NCBI GenBank assembly: GCA_965279195.1
Contig: CBDIHP010000022.1
Span: 1-64,000, forward strand
DNA: 64,000 nt
DNA from: CBDIHP01 sp965279195
GTDB taxonomy: Bacteria; Planctomycetota; Planctomycetia; Isosphaerales; Isosphaeraceae
Reading direction: 5' to 3'
Both the position numbers and the translations under genes were made by a program. The notes beneath the pieces are model-generated. The model was not told the DNA's origin, made no database searches, and saw only the letters and a list, made by a program, of their open reading frames with translations. Below are positions 52,621 to 61,170 of this stretch, in pieces. Numbering within the stretch: the first letter of the stretch is position 1; each line of letters begins with the position of its first letter.

Positions 52621-53544
52621 TCACCCCCCCCGACCGGGCGGCTCGGCCGCGGACGCCGCCGCCTCGATCGCCCGGTCCATCTCGGCCGCGCCCAGGAGCA
52701 CCATCGCCACGACCCAGTACCAGAAGACCAGCACCATGATCCCGCCAAGCGAGCCGTACGCCCGGTCGTAGCTGCCGTAGAAACGGACGTAGACGCGGAA
52801 CAGGTAGCAGAAGGCCAGGAACGCGGCGGCCCCCGCCGAGGTCCCTGGCGTGACCCAGACTCGGCGATGCCGGGCGGCGGGCCCGACGTTGAAGGTCAGC
52901 GCGAAGCTCAGCAACACCGTGAGCAGGAGCACGAGCGACTGGATCACCGTCGCCAGCCAGGCCAGGGGCCCGTCCGTGTGCAGGCCGAGCGCCCGGAGGA
53001 TCGTCGGCCAGGCGACGATCGCCACGAGGGACCCGAGCAGGACGGCCGCTTGGAGCAGCGTCAGGGCCAGCGCCGTCACGCGGAGCCTCAGGAACGAGCG
53101 GGTCTCGGCGGCCCCGAAGGTCCGGTTCAGCGCATCGATGACCGTCAGCGACAGGCTCGACACCACCCAGAGCGCCACCACCACGCCGATCGAGACCAGG
53201 CCCATCGGGGGTTGGGCCTGGATCCGCGCGATCTGGTCCCGGACCAGGACGTAGGCCTCGGCTGGGAAGAGCGACTGGAGGGTCGTCTCCAGCTGGTGGA
53301 CCGTCAGGGCCCCCAGCCCGGAAGGCCGCCTGGCCGCGCCGGAGAGGTCGGGCAGTTGCAGGACCGTGACGACCAGGAAGAGGGCCAGCAGAGGGATCGT
53401 CGCGAACAGGGCGTAGAAGGCGATGGCGGCCGCCCAGATCATGGAGTCGTGCGCCTGCATGCGGTCCCAGGTGCGGGCGGCAAGCTGGCGCGCGGAGAGT
53501 CCGTTTAGGCTCGACGACCATCGTAGGCGGGCGCGGGCGATCAT
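52621..53544 (-). CDS. YihY/BrkB-family membrane protein
   Basis: A 307-residue protein, ATG at 53544 with GGAG 6 bases upstream. The N-terminal AAIAFYALFATIPLLALFLV motif and following helices (LVSIGVVVALWVVSSLSLTV, LLQAAVLLGSLVAIVAWPTI, VIQSLVLLLTVLLSFALTFN, SAGAAAFLAFCYLFRVYVRF) with the final YGSLGGIMVLVFWYWVVAMV block match the YihY/BrkB family: six transmembrane helices in the inner membrane. Function in this family is poorly defined (once thought to be RNase BN, later corrected). It converges on the hydrolase gene, with a spacer of about 70 bp. Confidence 0.85.
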   Translation of the reverse strand: MIARARLRWSSSLNGLSARQLAARTWDRMQAHDSMIWAAAIAFYALFATIPLLALFLVVTVLQLPDLSGAARRPSGLGALTVHQLETTLQSLFPAEAYVLVRDQIARIQAQPPMGLVSIGVVVALWVVSSLSLTVIDALNRTFGAAETRSFLRLRVTALALTLLQAAVLLGSLVAIVAWPTILRALGLHTDGPLAWLATVIQSLVLLLTVLLSFALTFNVGPAARHRRVWVTPGTSAGAAAFLAFCYLFRVYVRFYGSYDRAYGSLGGIMVLVFWYWVVAMVLLGAAEMDRAIEAAASAAEPPGRGG

Positions 53545-53928
53545 GCGAGGCTCCGTCGGGCGCGATCGAAATTTCGTGTCGCGATGATCGCGTGGCCGCG
53601 ACCCGACCCCGCCCCACGCCGCCCGGTCGTCCCGGTGCGGGCTTCATCCTACCGCAATTCCCGCCCGTCGGACCGCCAGCGGTCGTCCCCCGATCGCGGC
53701 GCGGCGGGCAATCGCAGGGCGATGATGGGGGCGAACCGCCCAAAACCGTCCCGATCCTGCCTCTCGGGGAGCACATGGGCCCTCGAAACGCTGTACGATG
53801 GGTCGGCCCGCTACGGTCGCCGAGTCGTGGGACACCGCCGGGCGCCGCTCCGATTGACCGGGTCGCCGGGCCGGAGCGTGCCGCCCCGGGCGAGGCGCCG
53901 CCCCGGGGCGAACAAACGGGGTGCTCGA

Positions 53929-54066
53929 TGACGCGAGAACCGCTGGTCGAGGCCAACGAGGCCTACGCTCAGAACATCATCGATACGGTGCGCGAGCGGC
54001 TCCTGATCCTCGACGCCACCCTGCGGGTCCGGTCCGCCAACCGCGCCTTCTATCAGAGGTTATCCG
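53929..54066 (+). pseudogene. PAS-domain signalling gene truncated by an IS5-like element
   Basis: From the ATG at 53929 the frame reads MTREPLVEANEAYAQNIIDT, then ERLLILDATLRVRSANRAFY, the start of a PAS domain in the style of planctomycete hybrid kinases. It stops after QRLSGKRS, where the end of the IS5-like element begins (about 54060). The rest of the gene was not found on the far side of the element, so the 3' part is deleted or elsewhere. Confidence 0.55.
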
Positions 54067-54901
54067 GAAAGCGCTCCTAGTTTTTTGCTGTAATTGAAGC
54101 GGTTTGGCTTACTCGGCTTAGGCGGAGAGAGACGTTTCAGCATGATATGAGTCATGCCAATCTTGATCATCCCCTCGCTCGACTCGACGTAATACTCCTC
54201 GTCCTTGGCCAGCCGTCGGTACCGCCCCAGCCAGGCCCACGATCGCTCGCCAACCCATCGCCTCGGCTCCAGTACGAACCCCTTCGCGCCGGCCGGTCGC
54301 TCGACTACCTCCAGTCGTTTGCCGGGCTCGGCGCGTTCCAGGTAGTCGTCGAGGCTCTTGTTGCGCTACGTGCTGTCCCCCCGACCAGCTGAAGCCGCGG
54401 ATATCTCGACATGTCCAACTGATCCAGGACCCCGGGCGCCGTCGTGCCGTCGTCGGCCCGGGCACCGATGACCAGGATTACGAGTAGCAAGCCCATGGTA
54501 TCAGACCACATGTGTCGCTTCCGGCCGTTCACCTTCTTGCCGCCGTCGTGGCGCCGCTCTCCGCCCAACTCGGTCGTCTTGACGCTCTGCGAGTCGATGA
54601 TCGCCACGCTCGGCGTCTCCTCCCGGCCCGCCTGCTTCCGGACCTTGGCCCGCAACGCATCGATGATCTCCTGCCATGTGCCGTCGTCGCGCCACGCCCT
54701 GAAGTACTCGAACACGGTGCTCTTGGGGAGCAGGTCGCGGGGCAGCATGGCCCACTGGCAGCCGGCGCGGTCGAGGTGGAGCAGAGAATGGAGGACCTCG
54801 CGGAGGTTGACCGACCGTGGCCTGCCGCCCGGTTTGGCCTCGGGCGGGAGTGGCTTGAAACGATTCCGAAAAAGTGGAAAAAACCGAGGCCGGTAAGGCA
54901 T
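54060..54901 (-). pseudogene. IS5-family-like transposase, frameshifted
   Basis: The frame from the ATG at 54901 gives PPEAKPGGRPRSVNLREVLH, LDRAGCQWAMLPRDLLPKST and VAIIDSQSVKTTELGG (first Asp region) and KVNGRKRHMWSDTMGLLLVI, the typical order of the IS5 group. Near 54390 the frame breaks. The C-terminal part continues in another frame with KGFVLEPRRWVGERSWAWLG, RYRRLAKDEEYYVESSEGMI and a stop at 54060, which contains the catalytic Glu region (W-V-x-E-R-x-x-x-W). The N-terminal 20 residues also look altered. No matching inverted end was found on the right, so the element is probably incomplete and inactive. Confidence 0.65.
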
Positions 54902-54995
54902 CCCGCCGGGCGGTCCGCCGACCCGATGTGTCCATCGGAAGGGGCGGGATCGGAGAACGTATTCAGTCAAACTTGCTCGCCCACGCCGACGCGGG

Positions 54996-55310
54996 TCAAA
55001 TCCCCGGCCCTTCATCGCCAGGGCGACCCCAACGGCTTCCGCGGCAGGGGCAGGTCCAGGACCATGGCAGGAGGCCGACGGCGGCGTTCAGCAGGCGGGC
55101 CGCCGGCCACCACCTCGACTCATGCCGGAGGGCCCACGGGGAGAGCGTGGCGGCCCGCCTGTCATGCCACTCGGCCCGCCCGCAGCGGCGGCAGCGGAGC
55201 CGACGATGCGCCACGGCATCCCCGAACTCCTCGGCGGGCGGCCTGGGAGGGGGATCGGTCGGGTGGCGCATGGCCACGGCCATGGGGGGCGGTGCGATCC
55301 GGGTCTTCAT
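54996..55310 (-). CDS. Small Cys-containing unknown ORF
   Basis: A 104-residue ORF from the ATG at 55310. The middle has HRRLRCRRCGRAEWHDRRAA with a C-x-x-C pair, followed by LSPWALRHESRWWPAARLLN and AAVGLLPWSWTCPCRGSRW with a second C-x-C. Four cysteines in this order could bind zinc. The amino-acid pattern is unlike a shadow frame because Trp and Cys are clustered and ordered. No family is recognised. It is isolated between the IS5 remnant and a repeat-rich spacer. Confidence 0.35.
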   Translation of the reverse strand: MKTRIAPPPMAVAMRHPTDPPPRPPAEEFGDAVAHRRLRCRRCGRAEWHDRRAATLSPWALRHESRWWPAARLLNAAVGLLPWSWTCPCRGSRWGRPGDEGPGI

Positions 55311-56241
55311 GGTGCGATGATGCCGGGGGTGGCGGAGGTGCGGCCCCATCATAGGGCCCGCCTCGCGGGCCGGTGAAGCCCGGCCCCGGATCGATGTCGC
55401 GAAAAGTAAACATCATCTCATGCATGCATATCGGCGTGCGAGGCCATCGCCCCCGATCGACCGTCGCCCCGGGCCGGCGGGGAAAGGTGAGCAGCGAGCC
55501 CGAGCTGAAGACGCTGGGCCGGTGGAGTATTTCGTCTCCAGCCCGATCAGGAATCCGATCATCGAGGAGCGGGCGGTGGCCTATCGCTCGCCATGCCCTC
55601 CGCCCCGGGATGGCCAGGGAGTTTCGCTCACGCCGAGCTGATTCGTAAGCGTTCGAAACATCAAAGGCCGACGCCATCTCCCCCCCGGGATCGACGCCGG
55701 CCCGATGCGTCCGTCGAAAGAGGCGGGATCGACGAACGGACCCATCGTAACCATCGGGACTGTCGCCGGGCGAGCGGATTCCGCACGATGGCCATCATCC
55801 TGGACAACGCCATCCGATCCAGGGCCGAATCGGGCGTGAGATCGATGCATCCCTTCGCCCTCGCCGATGATATCGGTGGCGTCTATGATGAATGTCGGTG
55901 CAATCGACCCATCCGGCGGGTCCCGCAGGCCGTCGCGTCGCCACTCCGCAACATCGTGGCGGGGATGGATCCATCCCCGCCCCGTAATCGGACGCGTACA
56001 GGCGAGGGCGGGAGTGGACGCATCCGGGGCGATGTCCGGGATTCCTGGCGGAAATATTGTCGATGACGCGATGCATCCTATAACATCATTCACGCGACAA
56101 CACGCTTCATCGTGAGGCAGCCGCCCCCTCCTCCCCCAGGCTCCCGGAAGGATGACGTGACGGGGATGTCCGCCGCCGGGCGGGGCAACTTCGCCCCGCC
56201 AATCGGCCGCCCCGGCGTGTTCAGGGGGGGGTACCATATCG
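55311..56241. other. Intergenic stretch with a dispersed repeat
   Basis: No gene is supported over about 900 bp. Repeat family 2, copy 2 lies at 55655-55778. Confidence 0.4.
55655..55778 (+). repeat. Dispersed repeat family 2, copy 2
   Basis: Same block order as 49260-49379, same orientation, with a few substitutions and two extra C in the C run (GAAACATCAAAGGCCGACGC and CGTCGAAAGAGGCGGGATCG). Confidence 0.55.
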
Positions 56242-56580
56242 ATGGCGACGAGCTTGCGGCGATGCACCCGGTCCCGATCGGCCCCGGGCGACGCCCCGAC
56301 CCGCCGGGTGCTGGTCGCGCTCGGCCTGCACTCCGACGACGAGGGATTGATCTGCCGCGAGGGCGATGAGGCCCTGGCGGAGTCCGCGTCGGTGTCGCGG
56401 GGCGAGCTGGCGGGATGCCTGCGGTCGCTCACCCGGTCGGGCTGGATCCGGACCCTGATCCTGCCGACCGGGCACCTGCTGGCCGGGAGGGTGATCGTCC
56501 TGATGGACCACGAGGCCGCCGGGTGGTATCTCCGCGAGACGTCCGAGTCGATCCGGGCGAGCGACCACGCCGATCGATGA
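56242..56580 (+). CDS. Small winged-helix-like unknown protein
   Basis: A 112-residue protein, ATG at 56242, with a G-rich stretch 12 bases upstream. The core DEALAESASVSRGELAGCLR followed by SLTRSGWIRTLILPTGHLLA reads as a helix-turn-helix and wing (S-R-G-E-L-x-x-x-L-R-x-L-x-x-x-G-W-I), as in small replication or regulatory wHTH domains. The C-terminus is a helix with AAGWYLRETSESIRASD. DNA binding is inferred from this pattern only. Isolated. Confidence 0.45.
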   Translation: MATSLRRCTRSRSAPGDAPTRRVLVALGLHSDDEGLICREGDEALAESASVSRGELAGCLRSLTRSGWIRTLILPTGHLLAGRVIVLMDHEAAGWYLRETSESIRASDHADR

Positions 56581-56817
56581 GGCCCGGCCGCCGGGCGAGG
56601 ACGGGCCGCGACCATCTCCGACTGGCGCCGTGATGTCCTCCGGCAACCGCGGACGCGTCCGGGAGGATTTACGGAAGGAATCCGCAGAAACCCTTAGACA
56701 TCGAGAGGGTCCGCTGCGAACATATTCGATCCCTCGGCACGCCGGAGGCCGCCGCGGCCTCTCCTCCCTGCTCGTGCCCCCACCCCCGACCTCCCCCCGC
56801 CCCGAAGGCGATGCCCC

Positions 56818-57165
56818 ATGGGCCGGCCCCTCGCCGCGTCCCCCGATCGAGACGCCCGCGACCCGCATCGCCCGCTCCGCCTGGCGGTGCGGGCGGTGAT
56901 CGCCGCGGCCCGCGAGCTGGCGGGCACCGCGGACGTGTCGCCGGAGAAGCACGGGCGACTGCCCCGGGTCGCGTGCGATCTGACGGCGGCCCTCGACCGC
57001 CACCCGCACGACCCCGACGCCTGGATCCGCGCCTCCCCCCGCGTCGACCGCCCGGGTCGGGGCCCGGCCTCGCTCCCGGAGATGCTGCTAACGTACGACG
57101 GCGGCGATCCCCAGCGGACGGCCCGTCTGCTGATCCGGGCCCTGGACTGGGAGTTGCCGGGCTGA
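56818..57165 (+). CDS. Small unknown protein, paralogue A
   Basis: A 115-residue protein, ATG at 56818. Helical N-terminal half (LRLAVRAVIAAARELAGTAD), then a linker and the C-terminal motif SLPEMLLTYDGGDPQRTARL followed by LIRALDWELPG. The same plan (S-L-x-E-M-L-L, then a helix with A-R/K-x-I-L/I-R-x-L/A and W) occurs in the ORF at 57526, so the two are diverged paralogues. No known family, signal peptide or catalytic motif. Confidence 0.45.
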   Translation: MGRPLAASPDRDARDPHRPLRLAVRAVIAAARELAGTADVSPEKHGRLPRVACDLTAALDRHPHDPDAWIRASPRVDRPGRGPASLPEMLLTYDGGDPQRTARLLIRALDWELPG

Positions 57166-57525
57166 GACGCCGTCCCCGGCGGGCCGCGGCGAGGCGTCAC
57201 GCGGACACCCACTGTAAGGTTCGCGAGAATGGCGATCGTGGCGGCCTGCGGGCGGGCCGCGGTTATGGGCCGCGTCCCATCGATTTTATGCCGTCAAGAA
57301 TGGCGACTTAAATGCTTGTCCCGAAATCTGAAGCGACGAGGGGCCGCCTCACGAATCGATTCATTGATTCTGTAGAATAGGGAAAACCGATGATCGGGCA
57401 CTGTATTATGTATTCGACAAATTACCCTGACTGGATATGGTTTGTCTGTCCGGGCCCGGTCGGCTGACGCGACGTTGCGTCGGCCCCGGCCCGGGCATCG
57501 GACCCTCCCCCTCGGGGTTTCGCCC
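57166..57525. other. Intergenic stretch without recognisable gene
   Basis: About 360 bp between the two paralogues; AT-richer around 57290-57440. Nothing recognised. Confidence 0.3.
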
Positions 57526-57900
57526 ATGATCGACAGGCCCGAAGGCGAGGCCGACCCGGCGATCCGGTCGGCGACGAGGTCGGCCCTGAACGCCGCCCTG
57601 GCCCTGGCCCGCGAGGCGGCCAGCGAGGCGGAGCGACGCTGCTTCGAGTCGCTGGCCGATCGCATCCGGCAATCCATTCTAGCCGCCCGGGGTCGCCCGG
57701 AGGCCCTGGCCCGGGTCGGCCCCTCACGCGGCGGACTGAGCCTGGTCGAGATGCTCCTGGTCGACGGCAGGGCGGACAGGTATCGGCTCGCCAAGGCGAT
57801 CCTTCGGCTCTGGTTCTGGCCGAGGGAACCGCGTCCGGAGGGGCCATCGCGGCCGCACCGGCTCGCGTGGGCCTCGCCCCGCCACTCGTCCGCGAATTGA
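57526..57900 (+). CDS. Small unknown protein, paralogue B
   Basis: A 124-residue protein from the ATG at 57526; the frame upstream to 57442 is Arg-rich and rejected. Helix SATRSALNAALALAREAASE, helix RCFESLADRIRQSILAARGR, then GLSLVEMLLVDGRADRYRLA and KAILRLWFW. Shares its C-terminal pattern with the ORF at 56818. The last 25 residues are irregular. Function unknown. Confidence 0.45.
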   Translation: MIDRPEGEADPAIRSATRSALNAALALAREAASEAERRCFESLADRIRQSILAARGRPEALARVGPSRGGLSLVEMLLVDGRADRYRLAKAILRLWFWPREPRPEGPSRPHRLAWASPRHSSAN

Positions 57901-57977
57901 TGCGGCCGACAATCGGTCATGGCGGGCAAGTTCTTCGGCCCCCTCGACGGGAGGAGGCACCCCCATCGCGGCGGCCC

Positions 57978-58256
57978 TCAGGGGCAATCCATCAGGTCCT
58001 GCACCCCCCGCCGCACCCGCAGGCGATCCCCGTCGGCCTCGTACACGGTGTCGCCGACCCGGGCGGCCCCGCCCAGCAGCATCAGCAGGATCAGCAGCGC
58101 ACCCCCGACGACCTCGCGGTGATCCCGACTTCCCGGGTCGTCGGGGGTCGCTTCGGTGGCGATGTCGGCCCGCTCGTAGTCCTCCACCATGCGGAGGGCC
58201 AGTTCGCAGAGGAAGCGGGACGGCGGCGGACCGTCGCGAGGCGGGGGGACGGACAT
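57978..58256 (-). CDS. Small unknown protein with one hydrophobic helix
   Basis: A 92-residue protein; GGAG lies 10 bases before the ATG at 58256. Helix FLCELALRMVEDYERADIAT, a short linker, a hydrophobic helix VVGGALLILLMLLGGAARVG and a C-terminal strand pair (DTVYEADGDRLRVRRGVQDL). No family is recognised. Confidence 0.4.
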   Translation of the reverse strand: MSVPPPRDGPPPSRFLCELALRMVEDYERADIATEATPDDPGSRDHREVVGGALLILLMLLGGAARVGDTVYEADGDRLRVRRGVQDLMDCP

Positions 58257-58336
58257 GGCGAGGCATCTCCGATCCGTCGCCGCGATGAAGGCGTGCGACG
58301 ACGCTGGGGCGGGACACCATGATGTGCTTGGATCAT

Positions 58337-58386
58337 GCCGATCACCAGTGCGGCACCCGGTCCATCATCCCCTCAGGATCGCCTCG
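58337..58386 (-). pseudogene. 3' remnant of a gene ending in DRVPHW, copy 1
   Basis: The minus strand reads FDPELVNEAILRG, a one-base shift, then MMDRVPHW and a stop. A very similar 3' end (ETFTEAIRTGMVDRVPHW and stop) lies at 62871-62925. Both are short relics of one unknown gene family. Confidence 0.45.
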
Positions 58387-58472
58387 TTGACCAGCTCAGG
58401 GTCGAAGGAGTCGAGGGCCCTTGGCCCAGCCCCGCGGGGACATGCACGGACCGCGAATCAAGAGAGGGATTA

Positions 58473-60062
58473 TCACGGCCCGGGCGCGCGGAAATCGAAC
58501 TGACTCCCTATGGTCGGGTTCTTGCCAGGCGGGGTCCAGTTCACGTAACTCAGCTCAGGGAGGGCGGCCTTCAGCTCCCGGATCGTCGCGGCGGAGACCG
58601 CGCAGCCGGTCAGGTCGAGGGTCTGCAGCGATCGCAAGGTGGCCAGCGAACGCACTCCCCCGTCGGTGACCCGGGCCCCCCTCAGATCCAGCCGCTCCAG
58701 CGACGTCAGGGCCCCCAGGTGACGCGCCCCGTCGTCGTCGATGGCGCACCAGCCGCAGTCGAGCCGTCGCAGCTTCGGCAGGCCCGAGAGCGACTCCAGG
58801 CCAGGGCCCACCACCTTCGTCCCCGAGAGGTCCAGGACCTCCAACTCGACGAGCGCGGCGAGGTGCTCCAGCGACGCGTCGACCACCGGACGCTGGCTGA
58901 GCTCCAGCTCGCGGAGCCGGGCGAGGCCGGCGAGGTGGCGGAAGCCGGTCCCCGTGAGTTCCTGGGTGCGGCCGAAGCGGAGTTCCGTCAGGTTCGACAG
59001 CCCGGCCAGATGGACCAGGCCCGCGTCGGTGAGCCGGTCCAGGGTGAGCCAGAGGGACTCCAGGCGGGTCAGCCCTGCGATGTGCCGCAGGTCGTCGTCG
59101 CCCACGCGGGACGTGAGGTCGCAGAGCCGGAGCGACGTGAGATCGACCTGGCGATCCAGCGCCGCGAGCCCGGCCGGGGTCACCTCGTCCTCGACGGCGA
59201 CCTCAAGGGACGTGAACCGGCGGCCTTCGAGCAATCGCGTCAGGCCGACGTCGGTCAGTGCCCACGTCGAGATGCTGACGTCGACGAGGGCCGGCATCGC
59301 GAGCACGTGCTCGACCGCCGGGTCCTCGAGCCCGCCCGACAGGCGGAGCCGTGCGATCCCCGGATGGTCTCGGATCGCGGGCCAGCCCCTCACCTGAGAC
59401 GCCGGCCGGAAGACCTCGAGCTGCCCGACGCGATCGAGCCGGCGGATGTGTTTCATCCCCGCCTCGTCCAGGGGCAGGGCCGGCTCGAAGCCCCGCCGGT
59501 CCACCCGCTCCTTGTGGAAGAACAGCGAGACGGCCCTGCCGGAGCCGTCGAAGGTCGGCTCGACCCCGTAGAGCTTGAGCTTCGCGGCCACCCTCCTGTC
59601 TCGCTTGTCGCCGCCGTAGCTCAGCACCCGCTGGTGAACATACTCCGAGAACCGGTCGGAGAACCGGACGAACCGGGCGACGTCCCAGAATCCCCAGTCG
59701 TCCGAGCCCTCGGGCGGGTCGCGGTACTCGAACTCGCTCGCGACCTCCACCGGCGGGTCGTCCGAGCCGTCGAGCCGGACGTACCAGGTCGCGCAGCCCT
59801 GGTTCTCGTCCTGGATCCGGAGCACGCCCCGCTTCAGGTCCTCCGGCTCGCCCAGCTCCTCGATCGGGACGGCGGGGTCCTGATTGCTGTGGTCGGTGAG
59901 GACGTCGGAGGCACCGGCGAGGGAGTAGAACTCCCTCAACGACGCCGGCAGGATGACGCCCAGGGCCCGTTCGCGGCCCTCCAGGATCCCGAGGGCCTTC
60001 TTCGATGGTTTGGGCGTCTTGCCCATGACGTCGAACGCGGCCTGGTGGTACACCAGCGGCAT
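58473..60062 (-). CDS. SUKH (SMI1/KNR4)-domain protein fused to leucine-rich repeats
   Basis: A 529-residue protein. The N-terminal 150 residues fit a SUKH domain: LGVILPASLREFYSLAGASD near residue 40 and the later GSDDWGFWDVARFVRFSDRF. A middle linker follows, then from about residue 260 at least eight leucine-rich repeats of the L-x-x-L-x-x-L-x-L-x-x-x-x-I/V-T-D-x-G-L type (LESLWLTLDRLTDAGLVHLA, LEVLDLSGTKVVGPGLESLS, LERLDLRGARVTDGGVRSLA). SUKH domains are often immunity or protein-binding modules, and planctomycetes commonly append such repeats. No toxin gene is adjacent. It is cytosolic, with no signal peptide. Start at the ATG at 60062; no clear ribosome binding site. Confidence 0.7.
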   Translation of the reverse strand: MPLVYHQAAFDVMGKTPKPSKKALGILEGRERALGVILPASLREFYSLAGASDVLTDHSNQDPAVPIEELGEPEDLKRGVLRIQDENQGCATWYVRLDGSDDPPVEVASEFEYRDPPEGSDDWGFWDVARFVRFSDRFSEYVHQRVLSYGGDKRDRRVAAKLKLYGVEPTFDGSGRAVSLFFHKERVDRRGFEPALPLDEAGMKHIRRLDRVGQLEVFRPASQVRGWPAIRDHPGIARLRLSGGLEDPAVEHVLAMPALVDVSISTWALTDVGLTRLLEGRRFTSLEVAVEDEVTPAGLAALDRQVDLTSLRLCDLTSRVGDDDLRHIAGLTRLESLWLTLDRLTDAGLVHLAGLSNLTELRFGRTQELTGTGFRHLAGLARLRELELSQRPVVDASLEHLAALVELEVLDLSGTKVVGPGLESLSGLPKLRRLDCGWCAIDDDGARHLGALTSLERLDLRGARVTDGGVRSLATLRSLQTLDLTGCAVSAATIRELKAALPELSYVNWTPPGKNPTIGSQFDFRAPGP

Positions 60063-60691
60063 GGTCGCGGCCCCCGGGACGATCGCCGGGCCCGGCCCGG
60101 TCGCGGGTCGTCGGCCCTGCGGGCCGGATTCTATCGGGACGGCAGGCCCGGGACCATGCCGCCGCCAGGATGCCCGCCCGCGGGCTCTGGCCTTCTCGCT
60201 CGCGGCCGCGCTCCCCTGCCCCGCTCCTGGGCATTGAACTCTTCATGCCGCAGTGGGGAGTGTTGAGCCACAAACGCTACTCCCTCCCGCAGGACCGCTA
60301 CGAATTGGACCGCATGAAGGCAGCTTGTCGGTCACCCGGGAAGATTGTTTCGGTTCGAGACCTCGAAACCCTGGAGGCGGGAGAATCCAGCCGCCCGGAC
60401 AACGGCTGCCTCACCTCAGGAACAGGTGGAAAACAGGTGGCGGCCGATCGAAAGGACTGGGGAGTTCCCATCAGCGACCCAGGTGTCCGTCACCGTCCCG
60501 TGGCGGACGACCTCCTGGCCATCGGGAGGCACCGCTTATTTGGTCGATGGCCGCTCGGGAATCGAAACATCGCCCGCGATTTCGCGAGCGGCTTGCCCCT
60601 CGATTCGCGGGTGGCCCCCGATGAGGAAGACACCCGGAGAGGGTTGGGACGAACAGAGCCCCGGCGCTTGGGAGAGTGTGCGGCGTGACGT
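60063..60691. other. Intergenic stretch with a dispersed repeat
   Basis: No gene is supported. It contains copy B (60413-60600) of the repeat also at 34150-34340. Confidence 0.4.
60413..60600 (+). repeat. Dispersed repeat of about 190 bp, copy B
   Basis: Shares ACCTCAGGAACAGGTGGA, AACAGGTGGCGGCCGA, GTGTCCGTCACCGTCCCGTG and CTCGGGAATC with 34150-34340 in the same order and orientation, diverged between blocks. Confidence 0.6.
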
Positions 60692-60850
60692 TCAGCACCT
60701 CGGCAGGCGTTCGTGCATCGCGTCCTCGACGGCCTCGGGCACCACGCCCCGGCGGTCGGGGTCACGGACGATGAGACCCTCGACGTGCCGCCACGCGGGC
60801 GAGTGGACGGCTCGGTAGGCGAACCACGGTGCCGGCTCGTCGTCCCGCAT
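60692..60850 (-). CDS. 52-residue unknown ORF
   Basis: GGAGG lies 8 bases before the ATG at 60850, giving MRDDEPAPWFAYRAVHSPAW, then RHVEGLIVRDPDRRGVVPEA and a short helix with stop at 60692. The ribosome binding site and the balanced composition support a real small gene; no family is recognised. It could also be the start of a longer gene that has been cut. Confidence 0.4.
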   Translation of the reverse strand: MRDDEPAPWFAYRAVHSPAWRHVEGLIVRDPDRRGVVPEAVEDAMHERLPRC

Positions 60851-61170
60851 GCGGCTCACCTCCCGGGACACCGGGACAGGACGCCTCCCCCCTAGACGAC
60901 GCCTGCCCCGACGACTGACGCCAGAGTGTTGCCCACCGGACGCCCTCGGGAAAGTCGCGGTTAGGGAACGCCGGGGCCCGGCGTCATCCCGGCGGAGGGC
61001 GGACGTCGGGCCCGGCGGGTCTCGGGGGGGAGAGACGGCCGCAGTCTCATCGAAAGGCGACGCCGAGACATCGAGGGCCGGGCCACTCCCCCCGGGATGG
61101 CTCCGGTCCCGATGTGTCAGCCGAAGGGGACACCTACGACATACGTATTCCTCGCAGCCGACCTCGTCGC
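60851..61170. other. Intergenic stretch with a degenerate dispersed repeat
   Basis: About 320 bp. Positions 61067-61130 (GAGACATCGAGGGCCGGGCC then CGATGTGTC) are a degenerate third copy of repeat family 2. No gene is supported. Confidence 0.35.

Noticed and set aside
54900..55010. A right-hand inverted end of the IS5-like element matching TCCGGAAAGCGCTCCTAG
   Set aside because: I looked for it in the region upstream of the transposase start and found none; the element is treated as incomplete.
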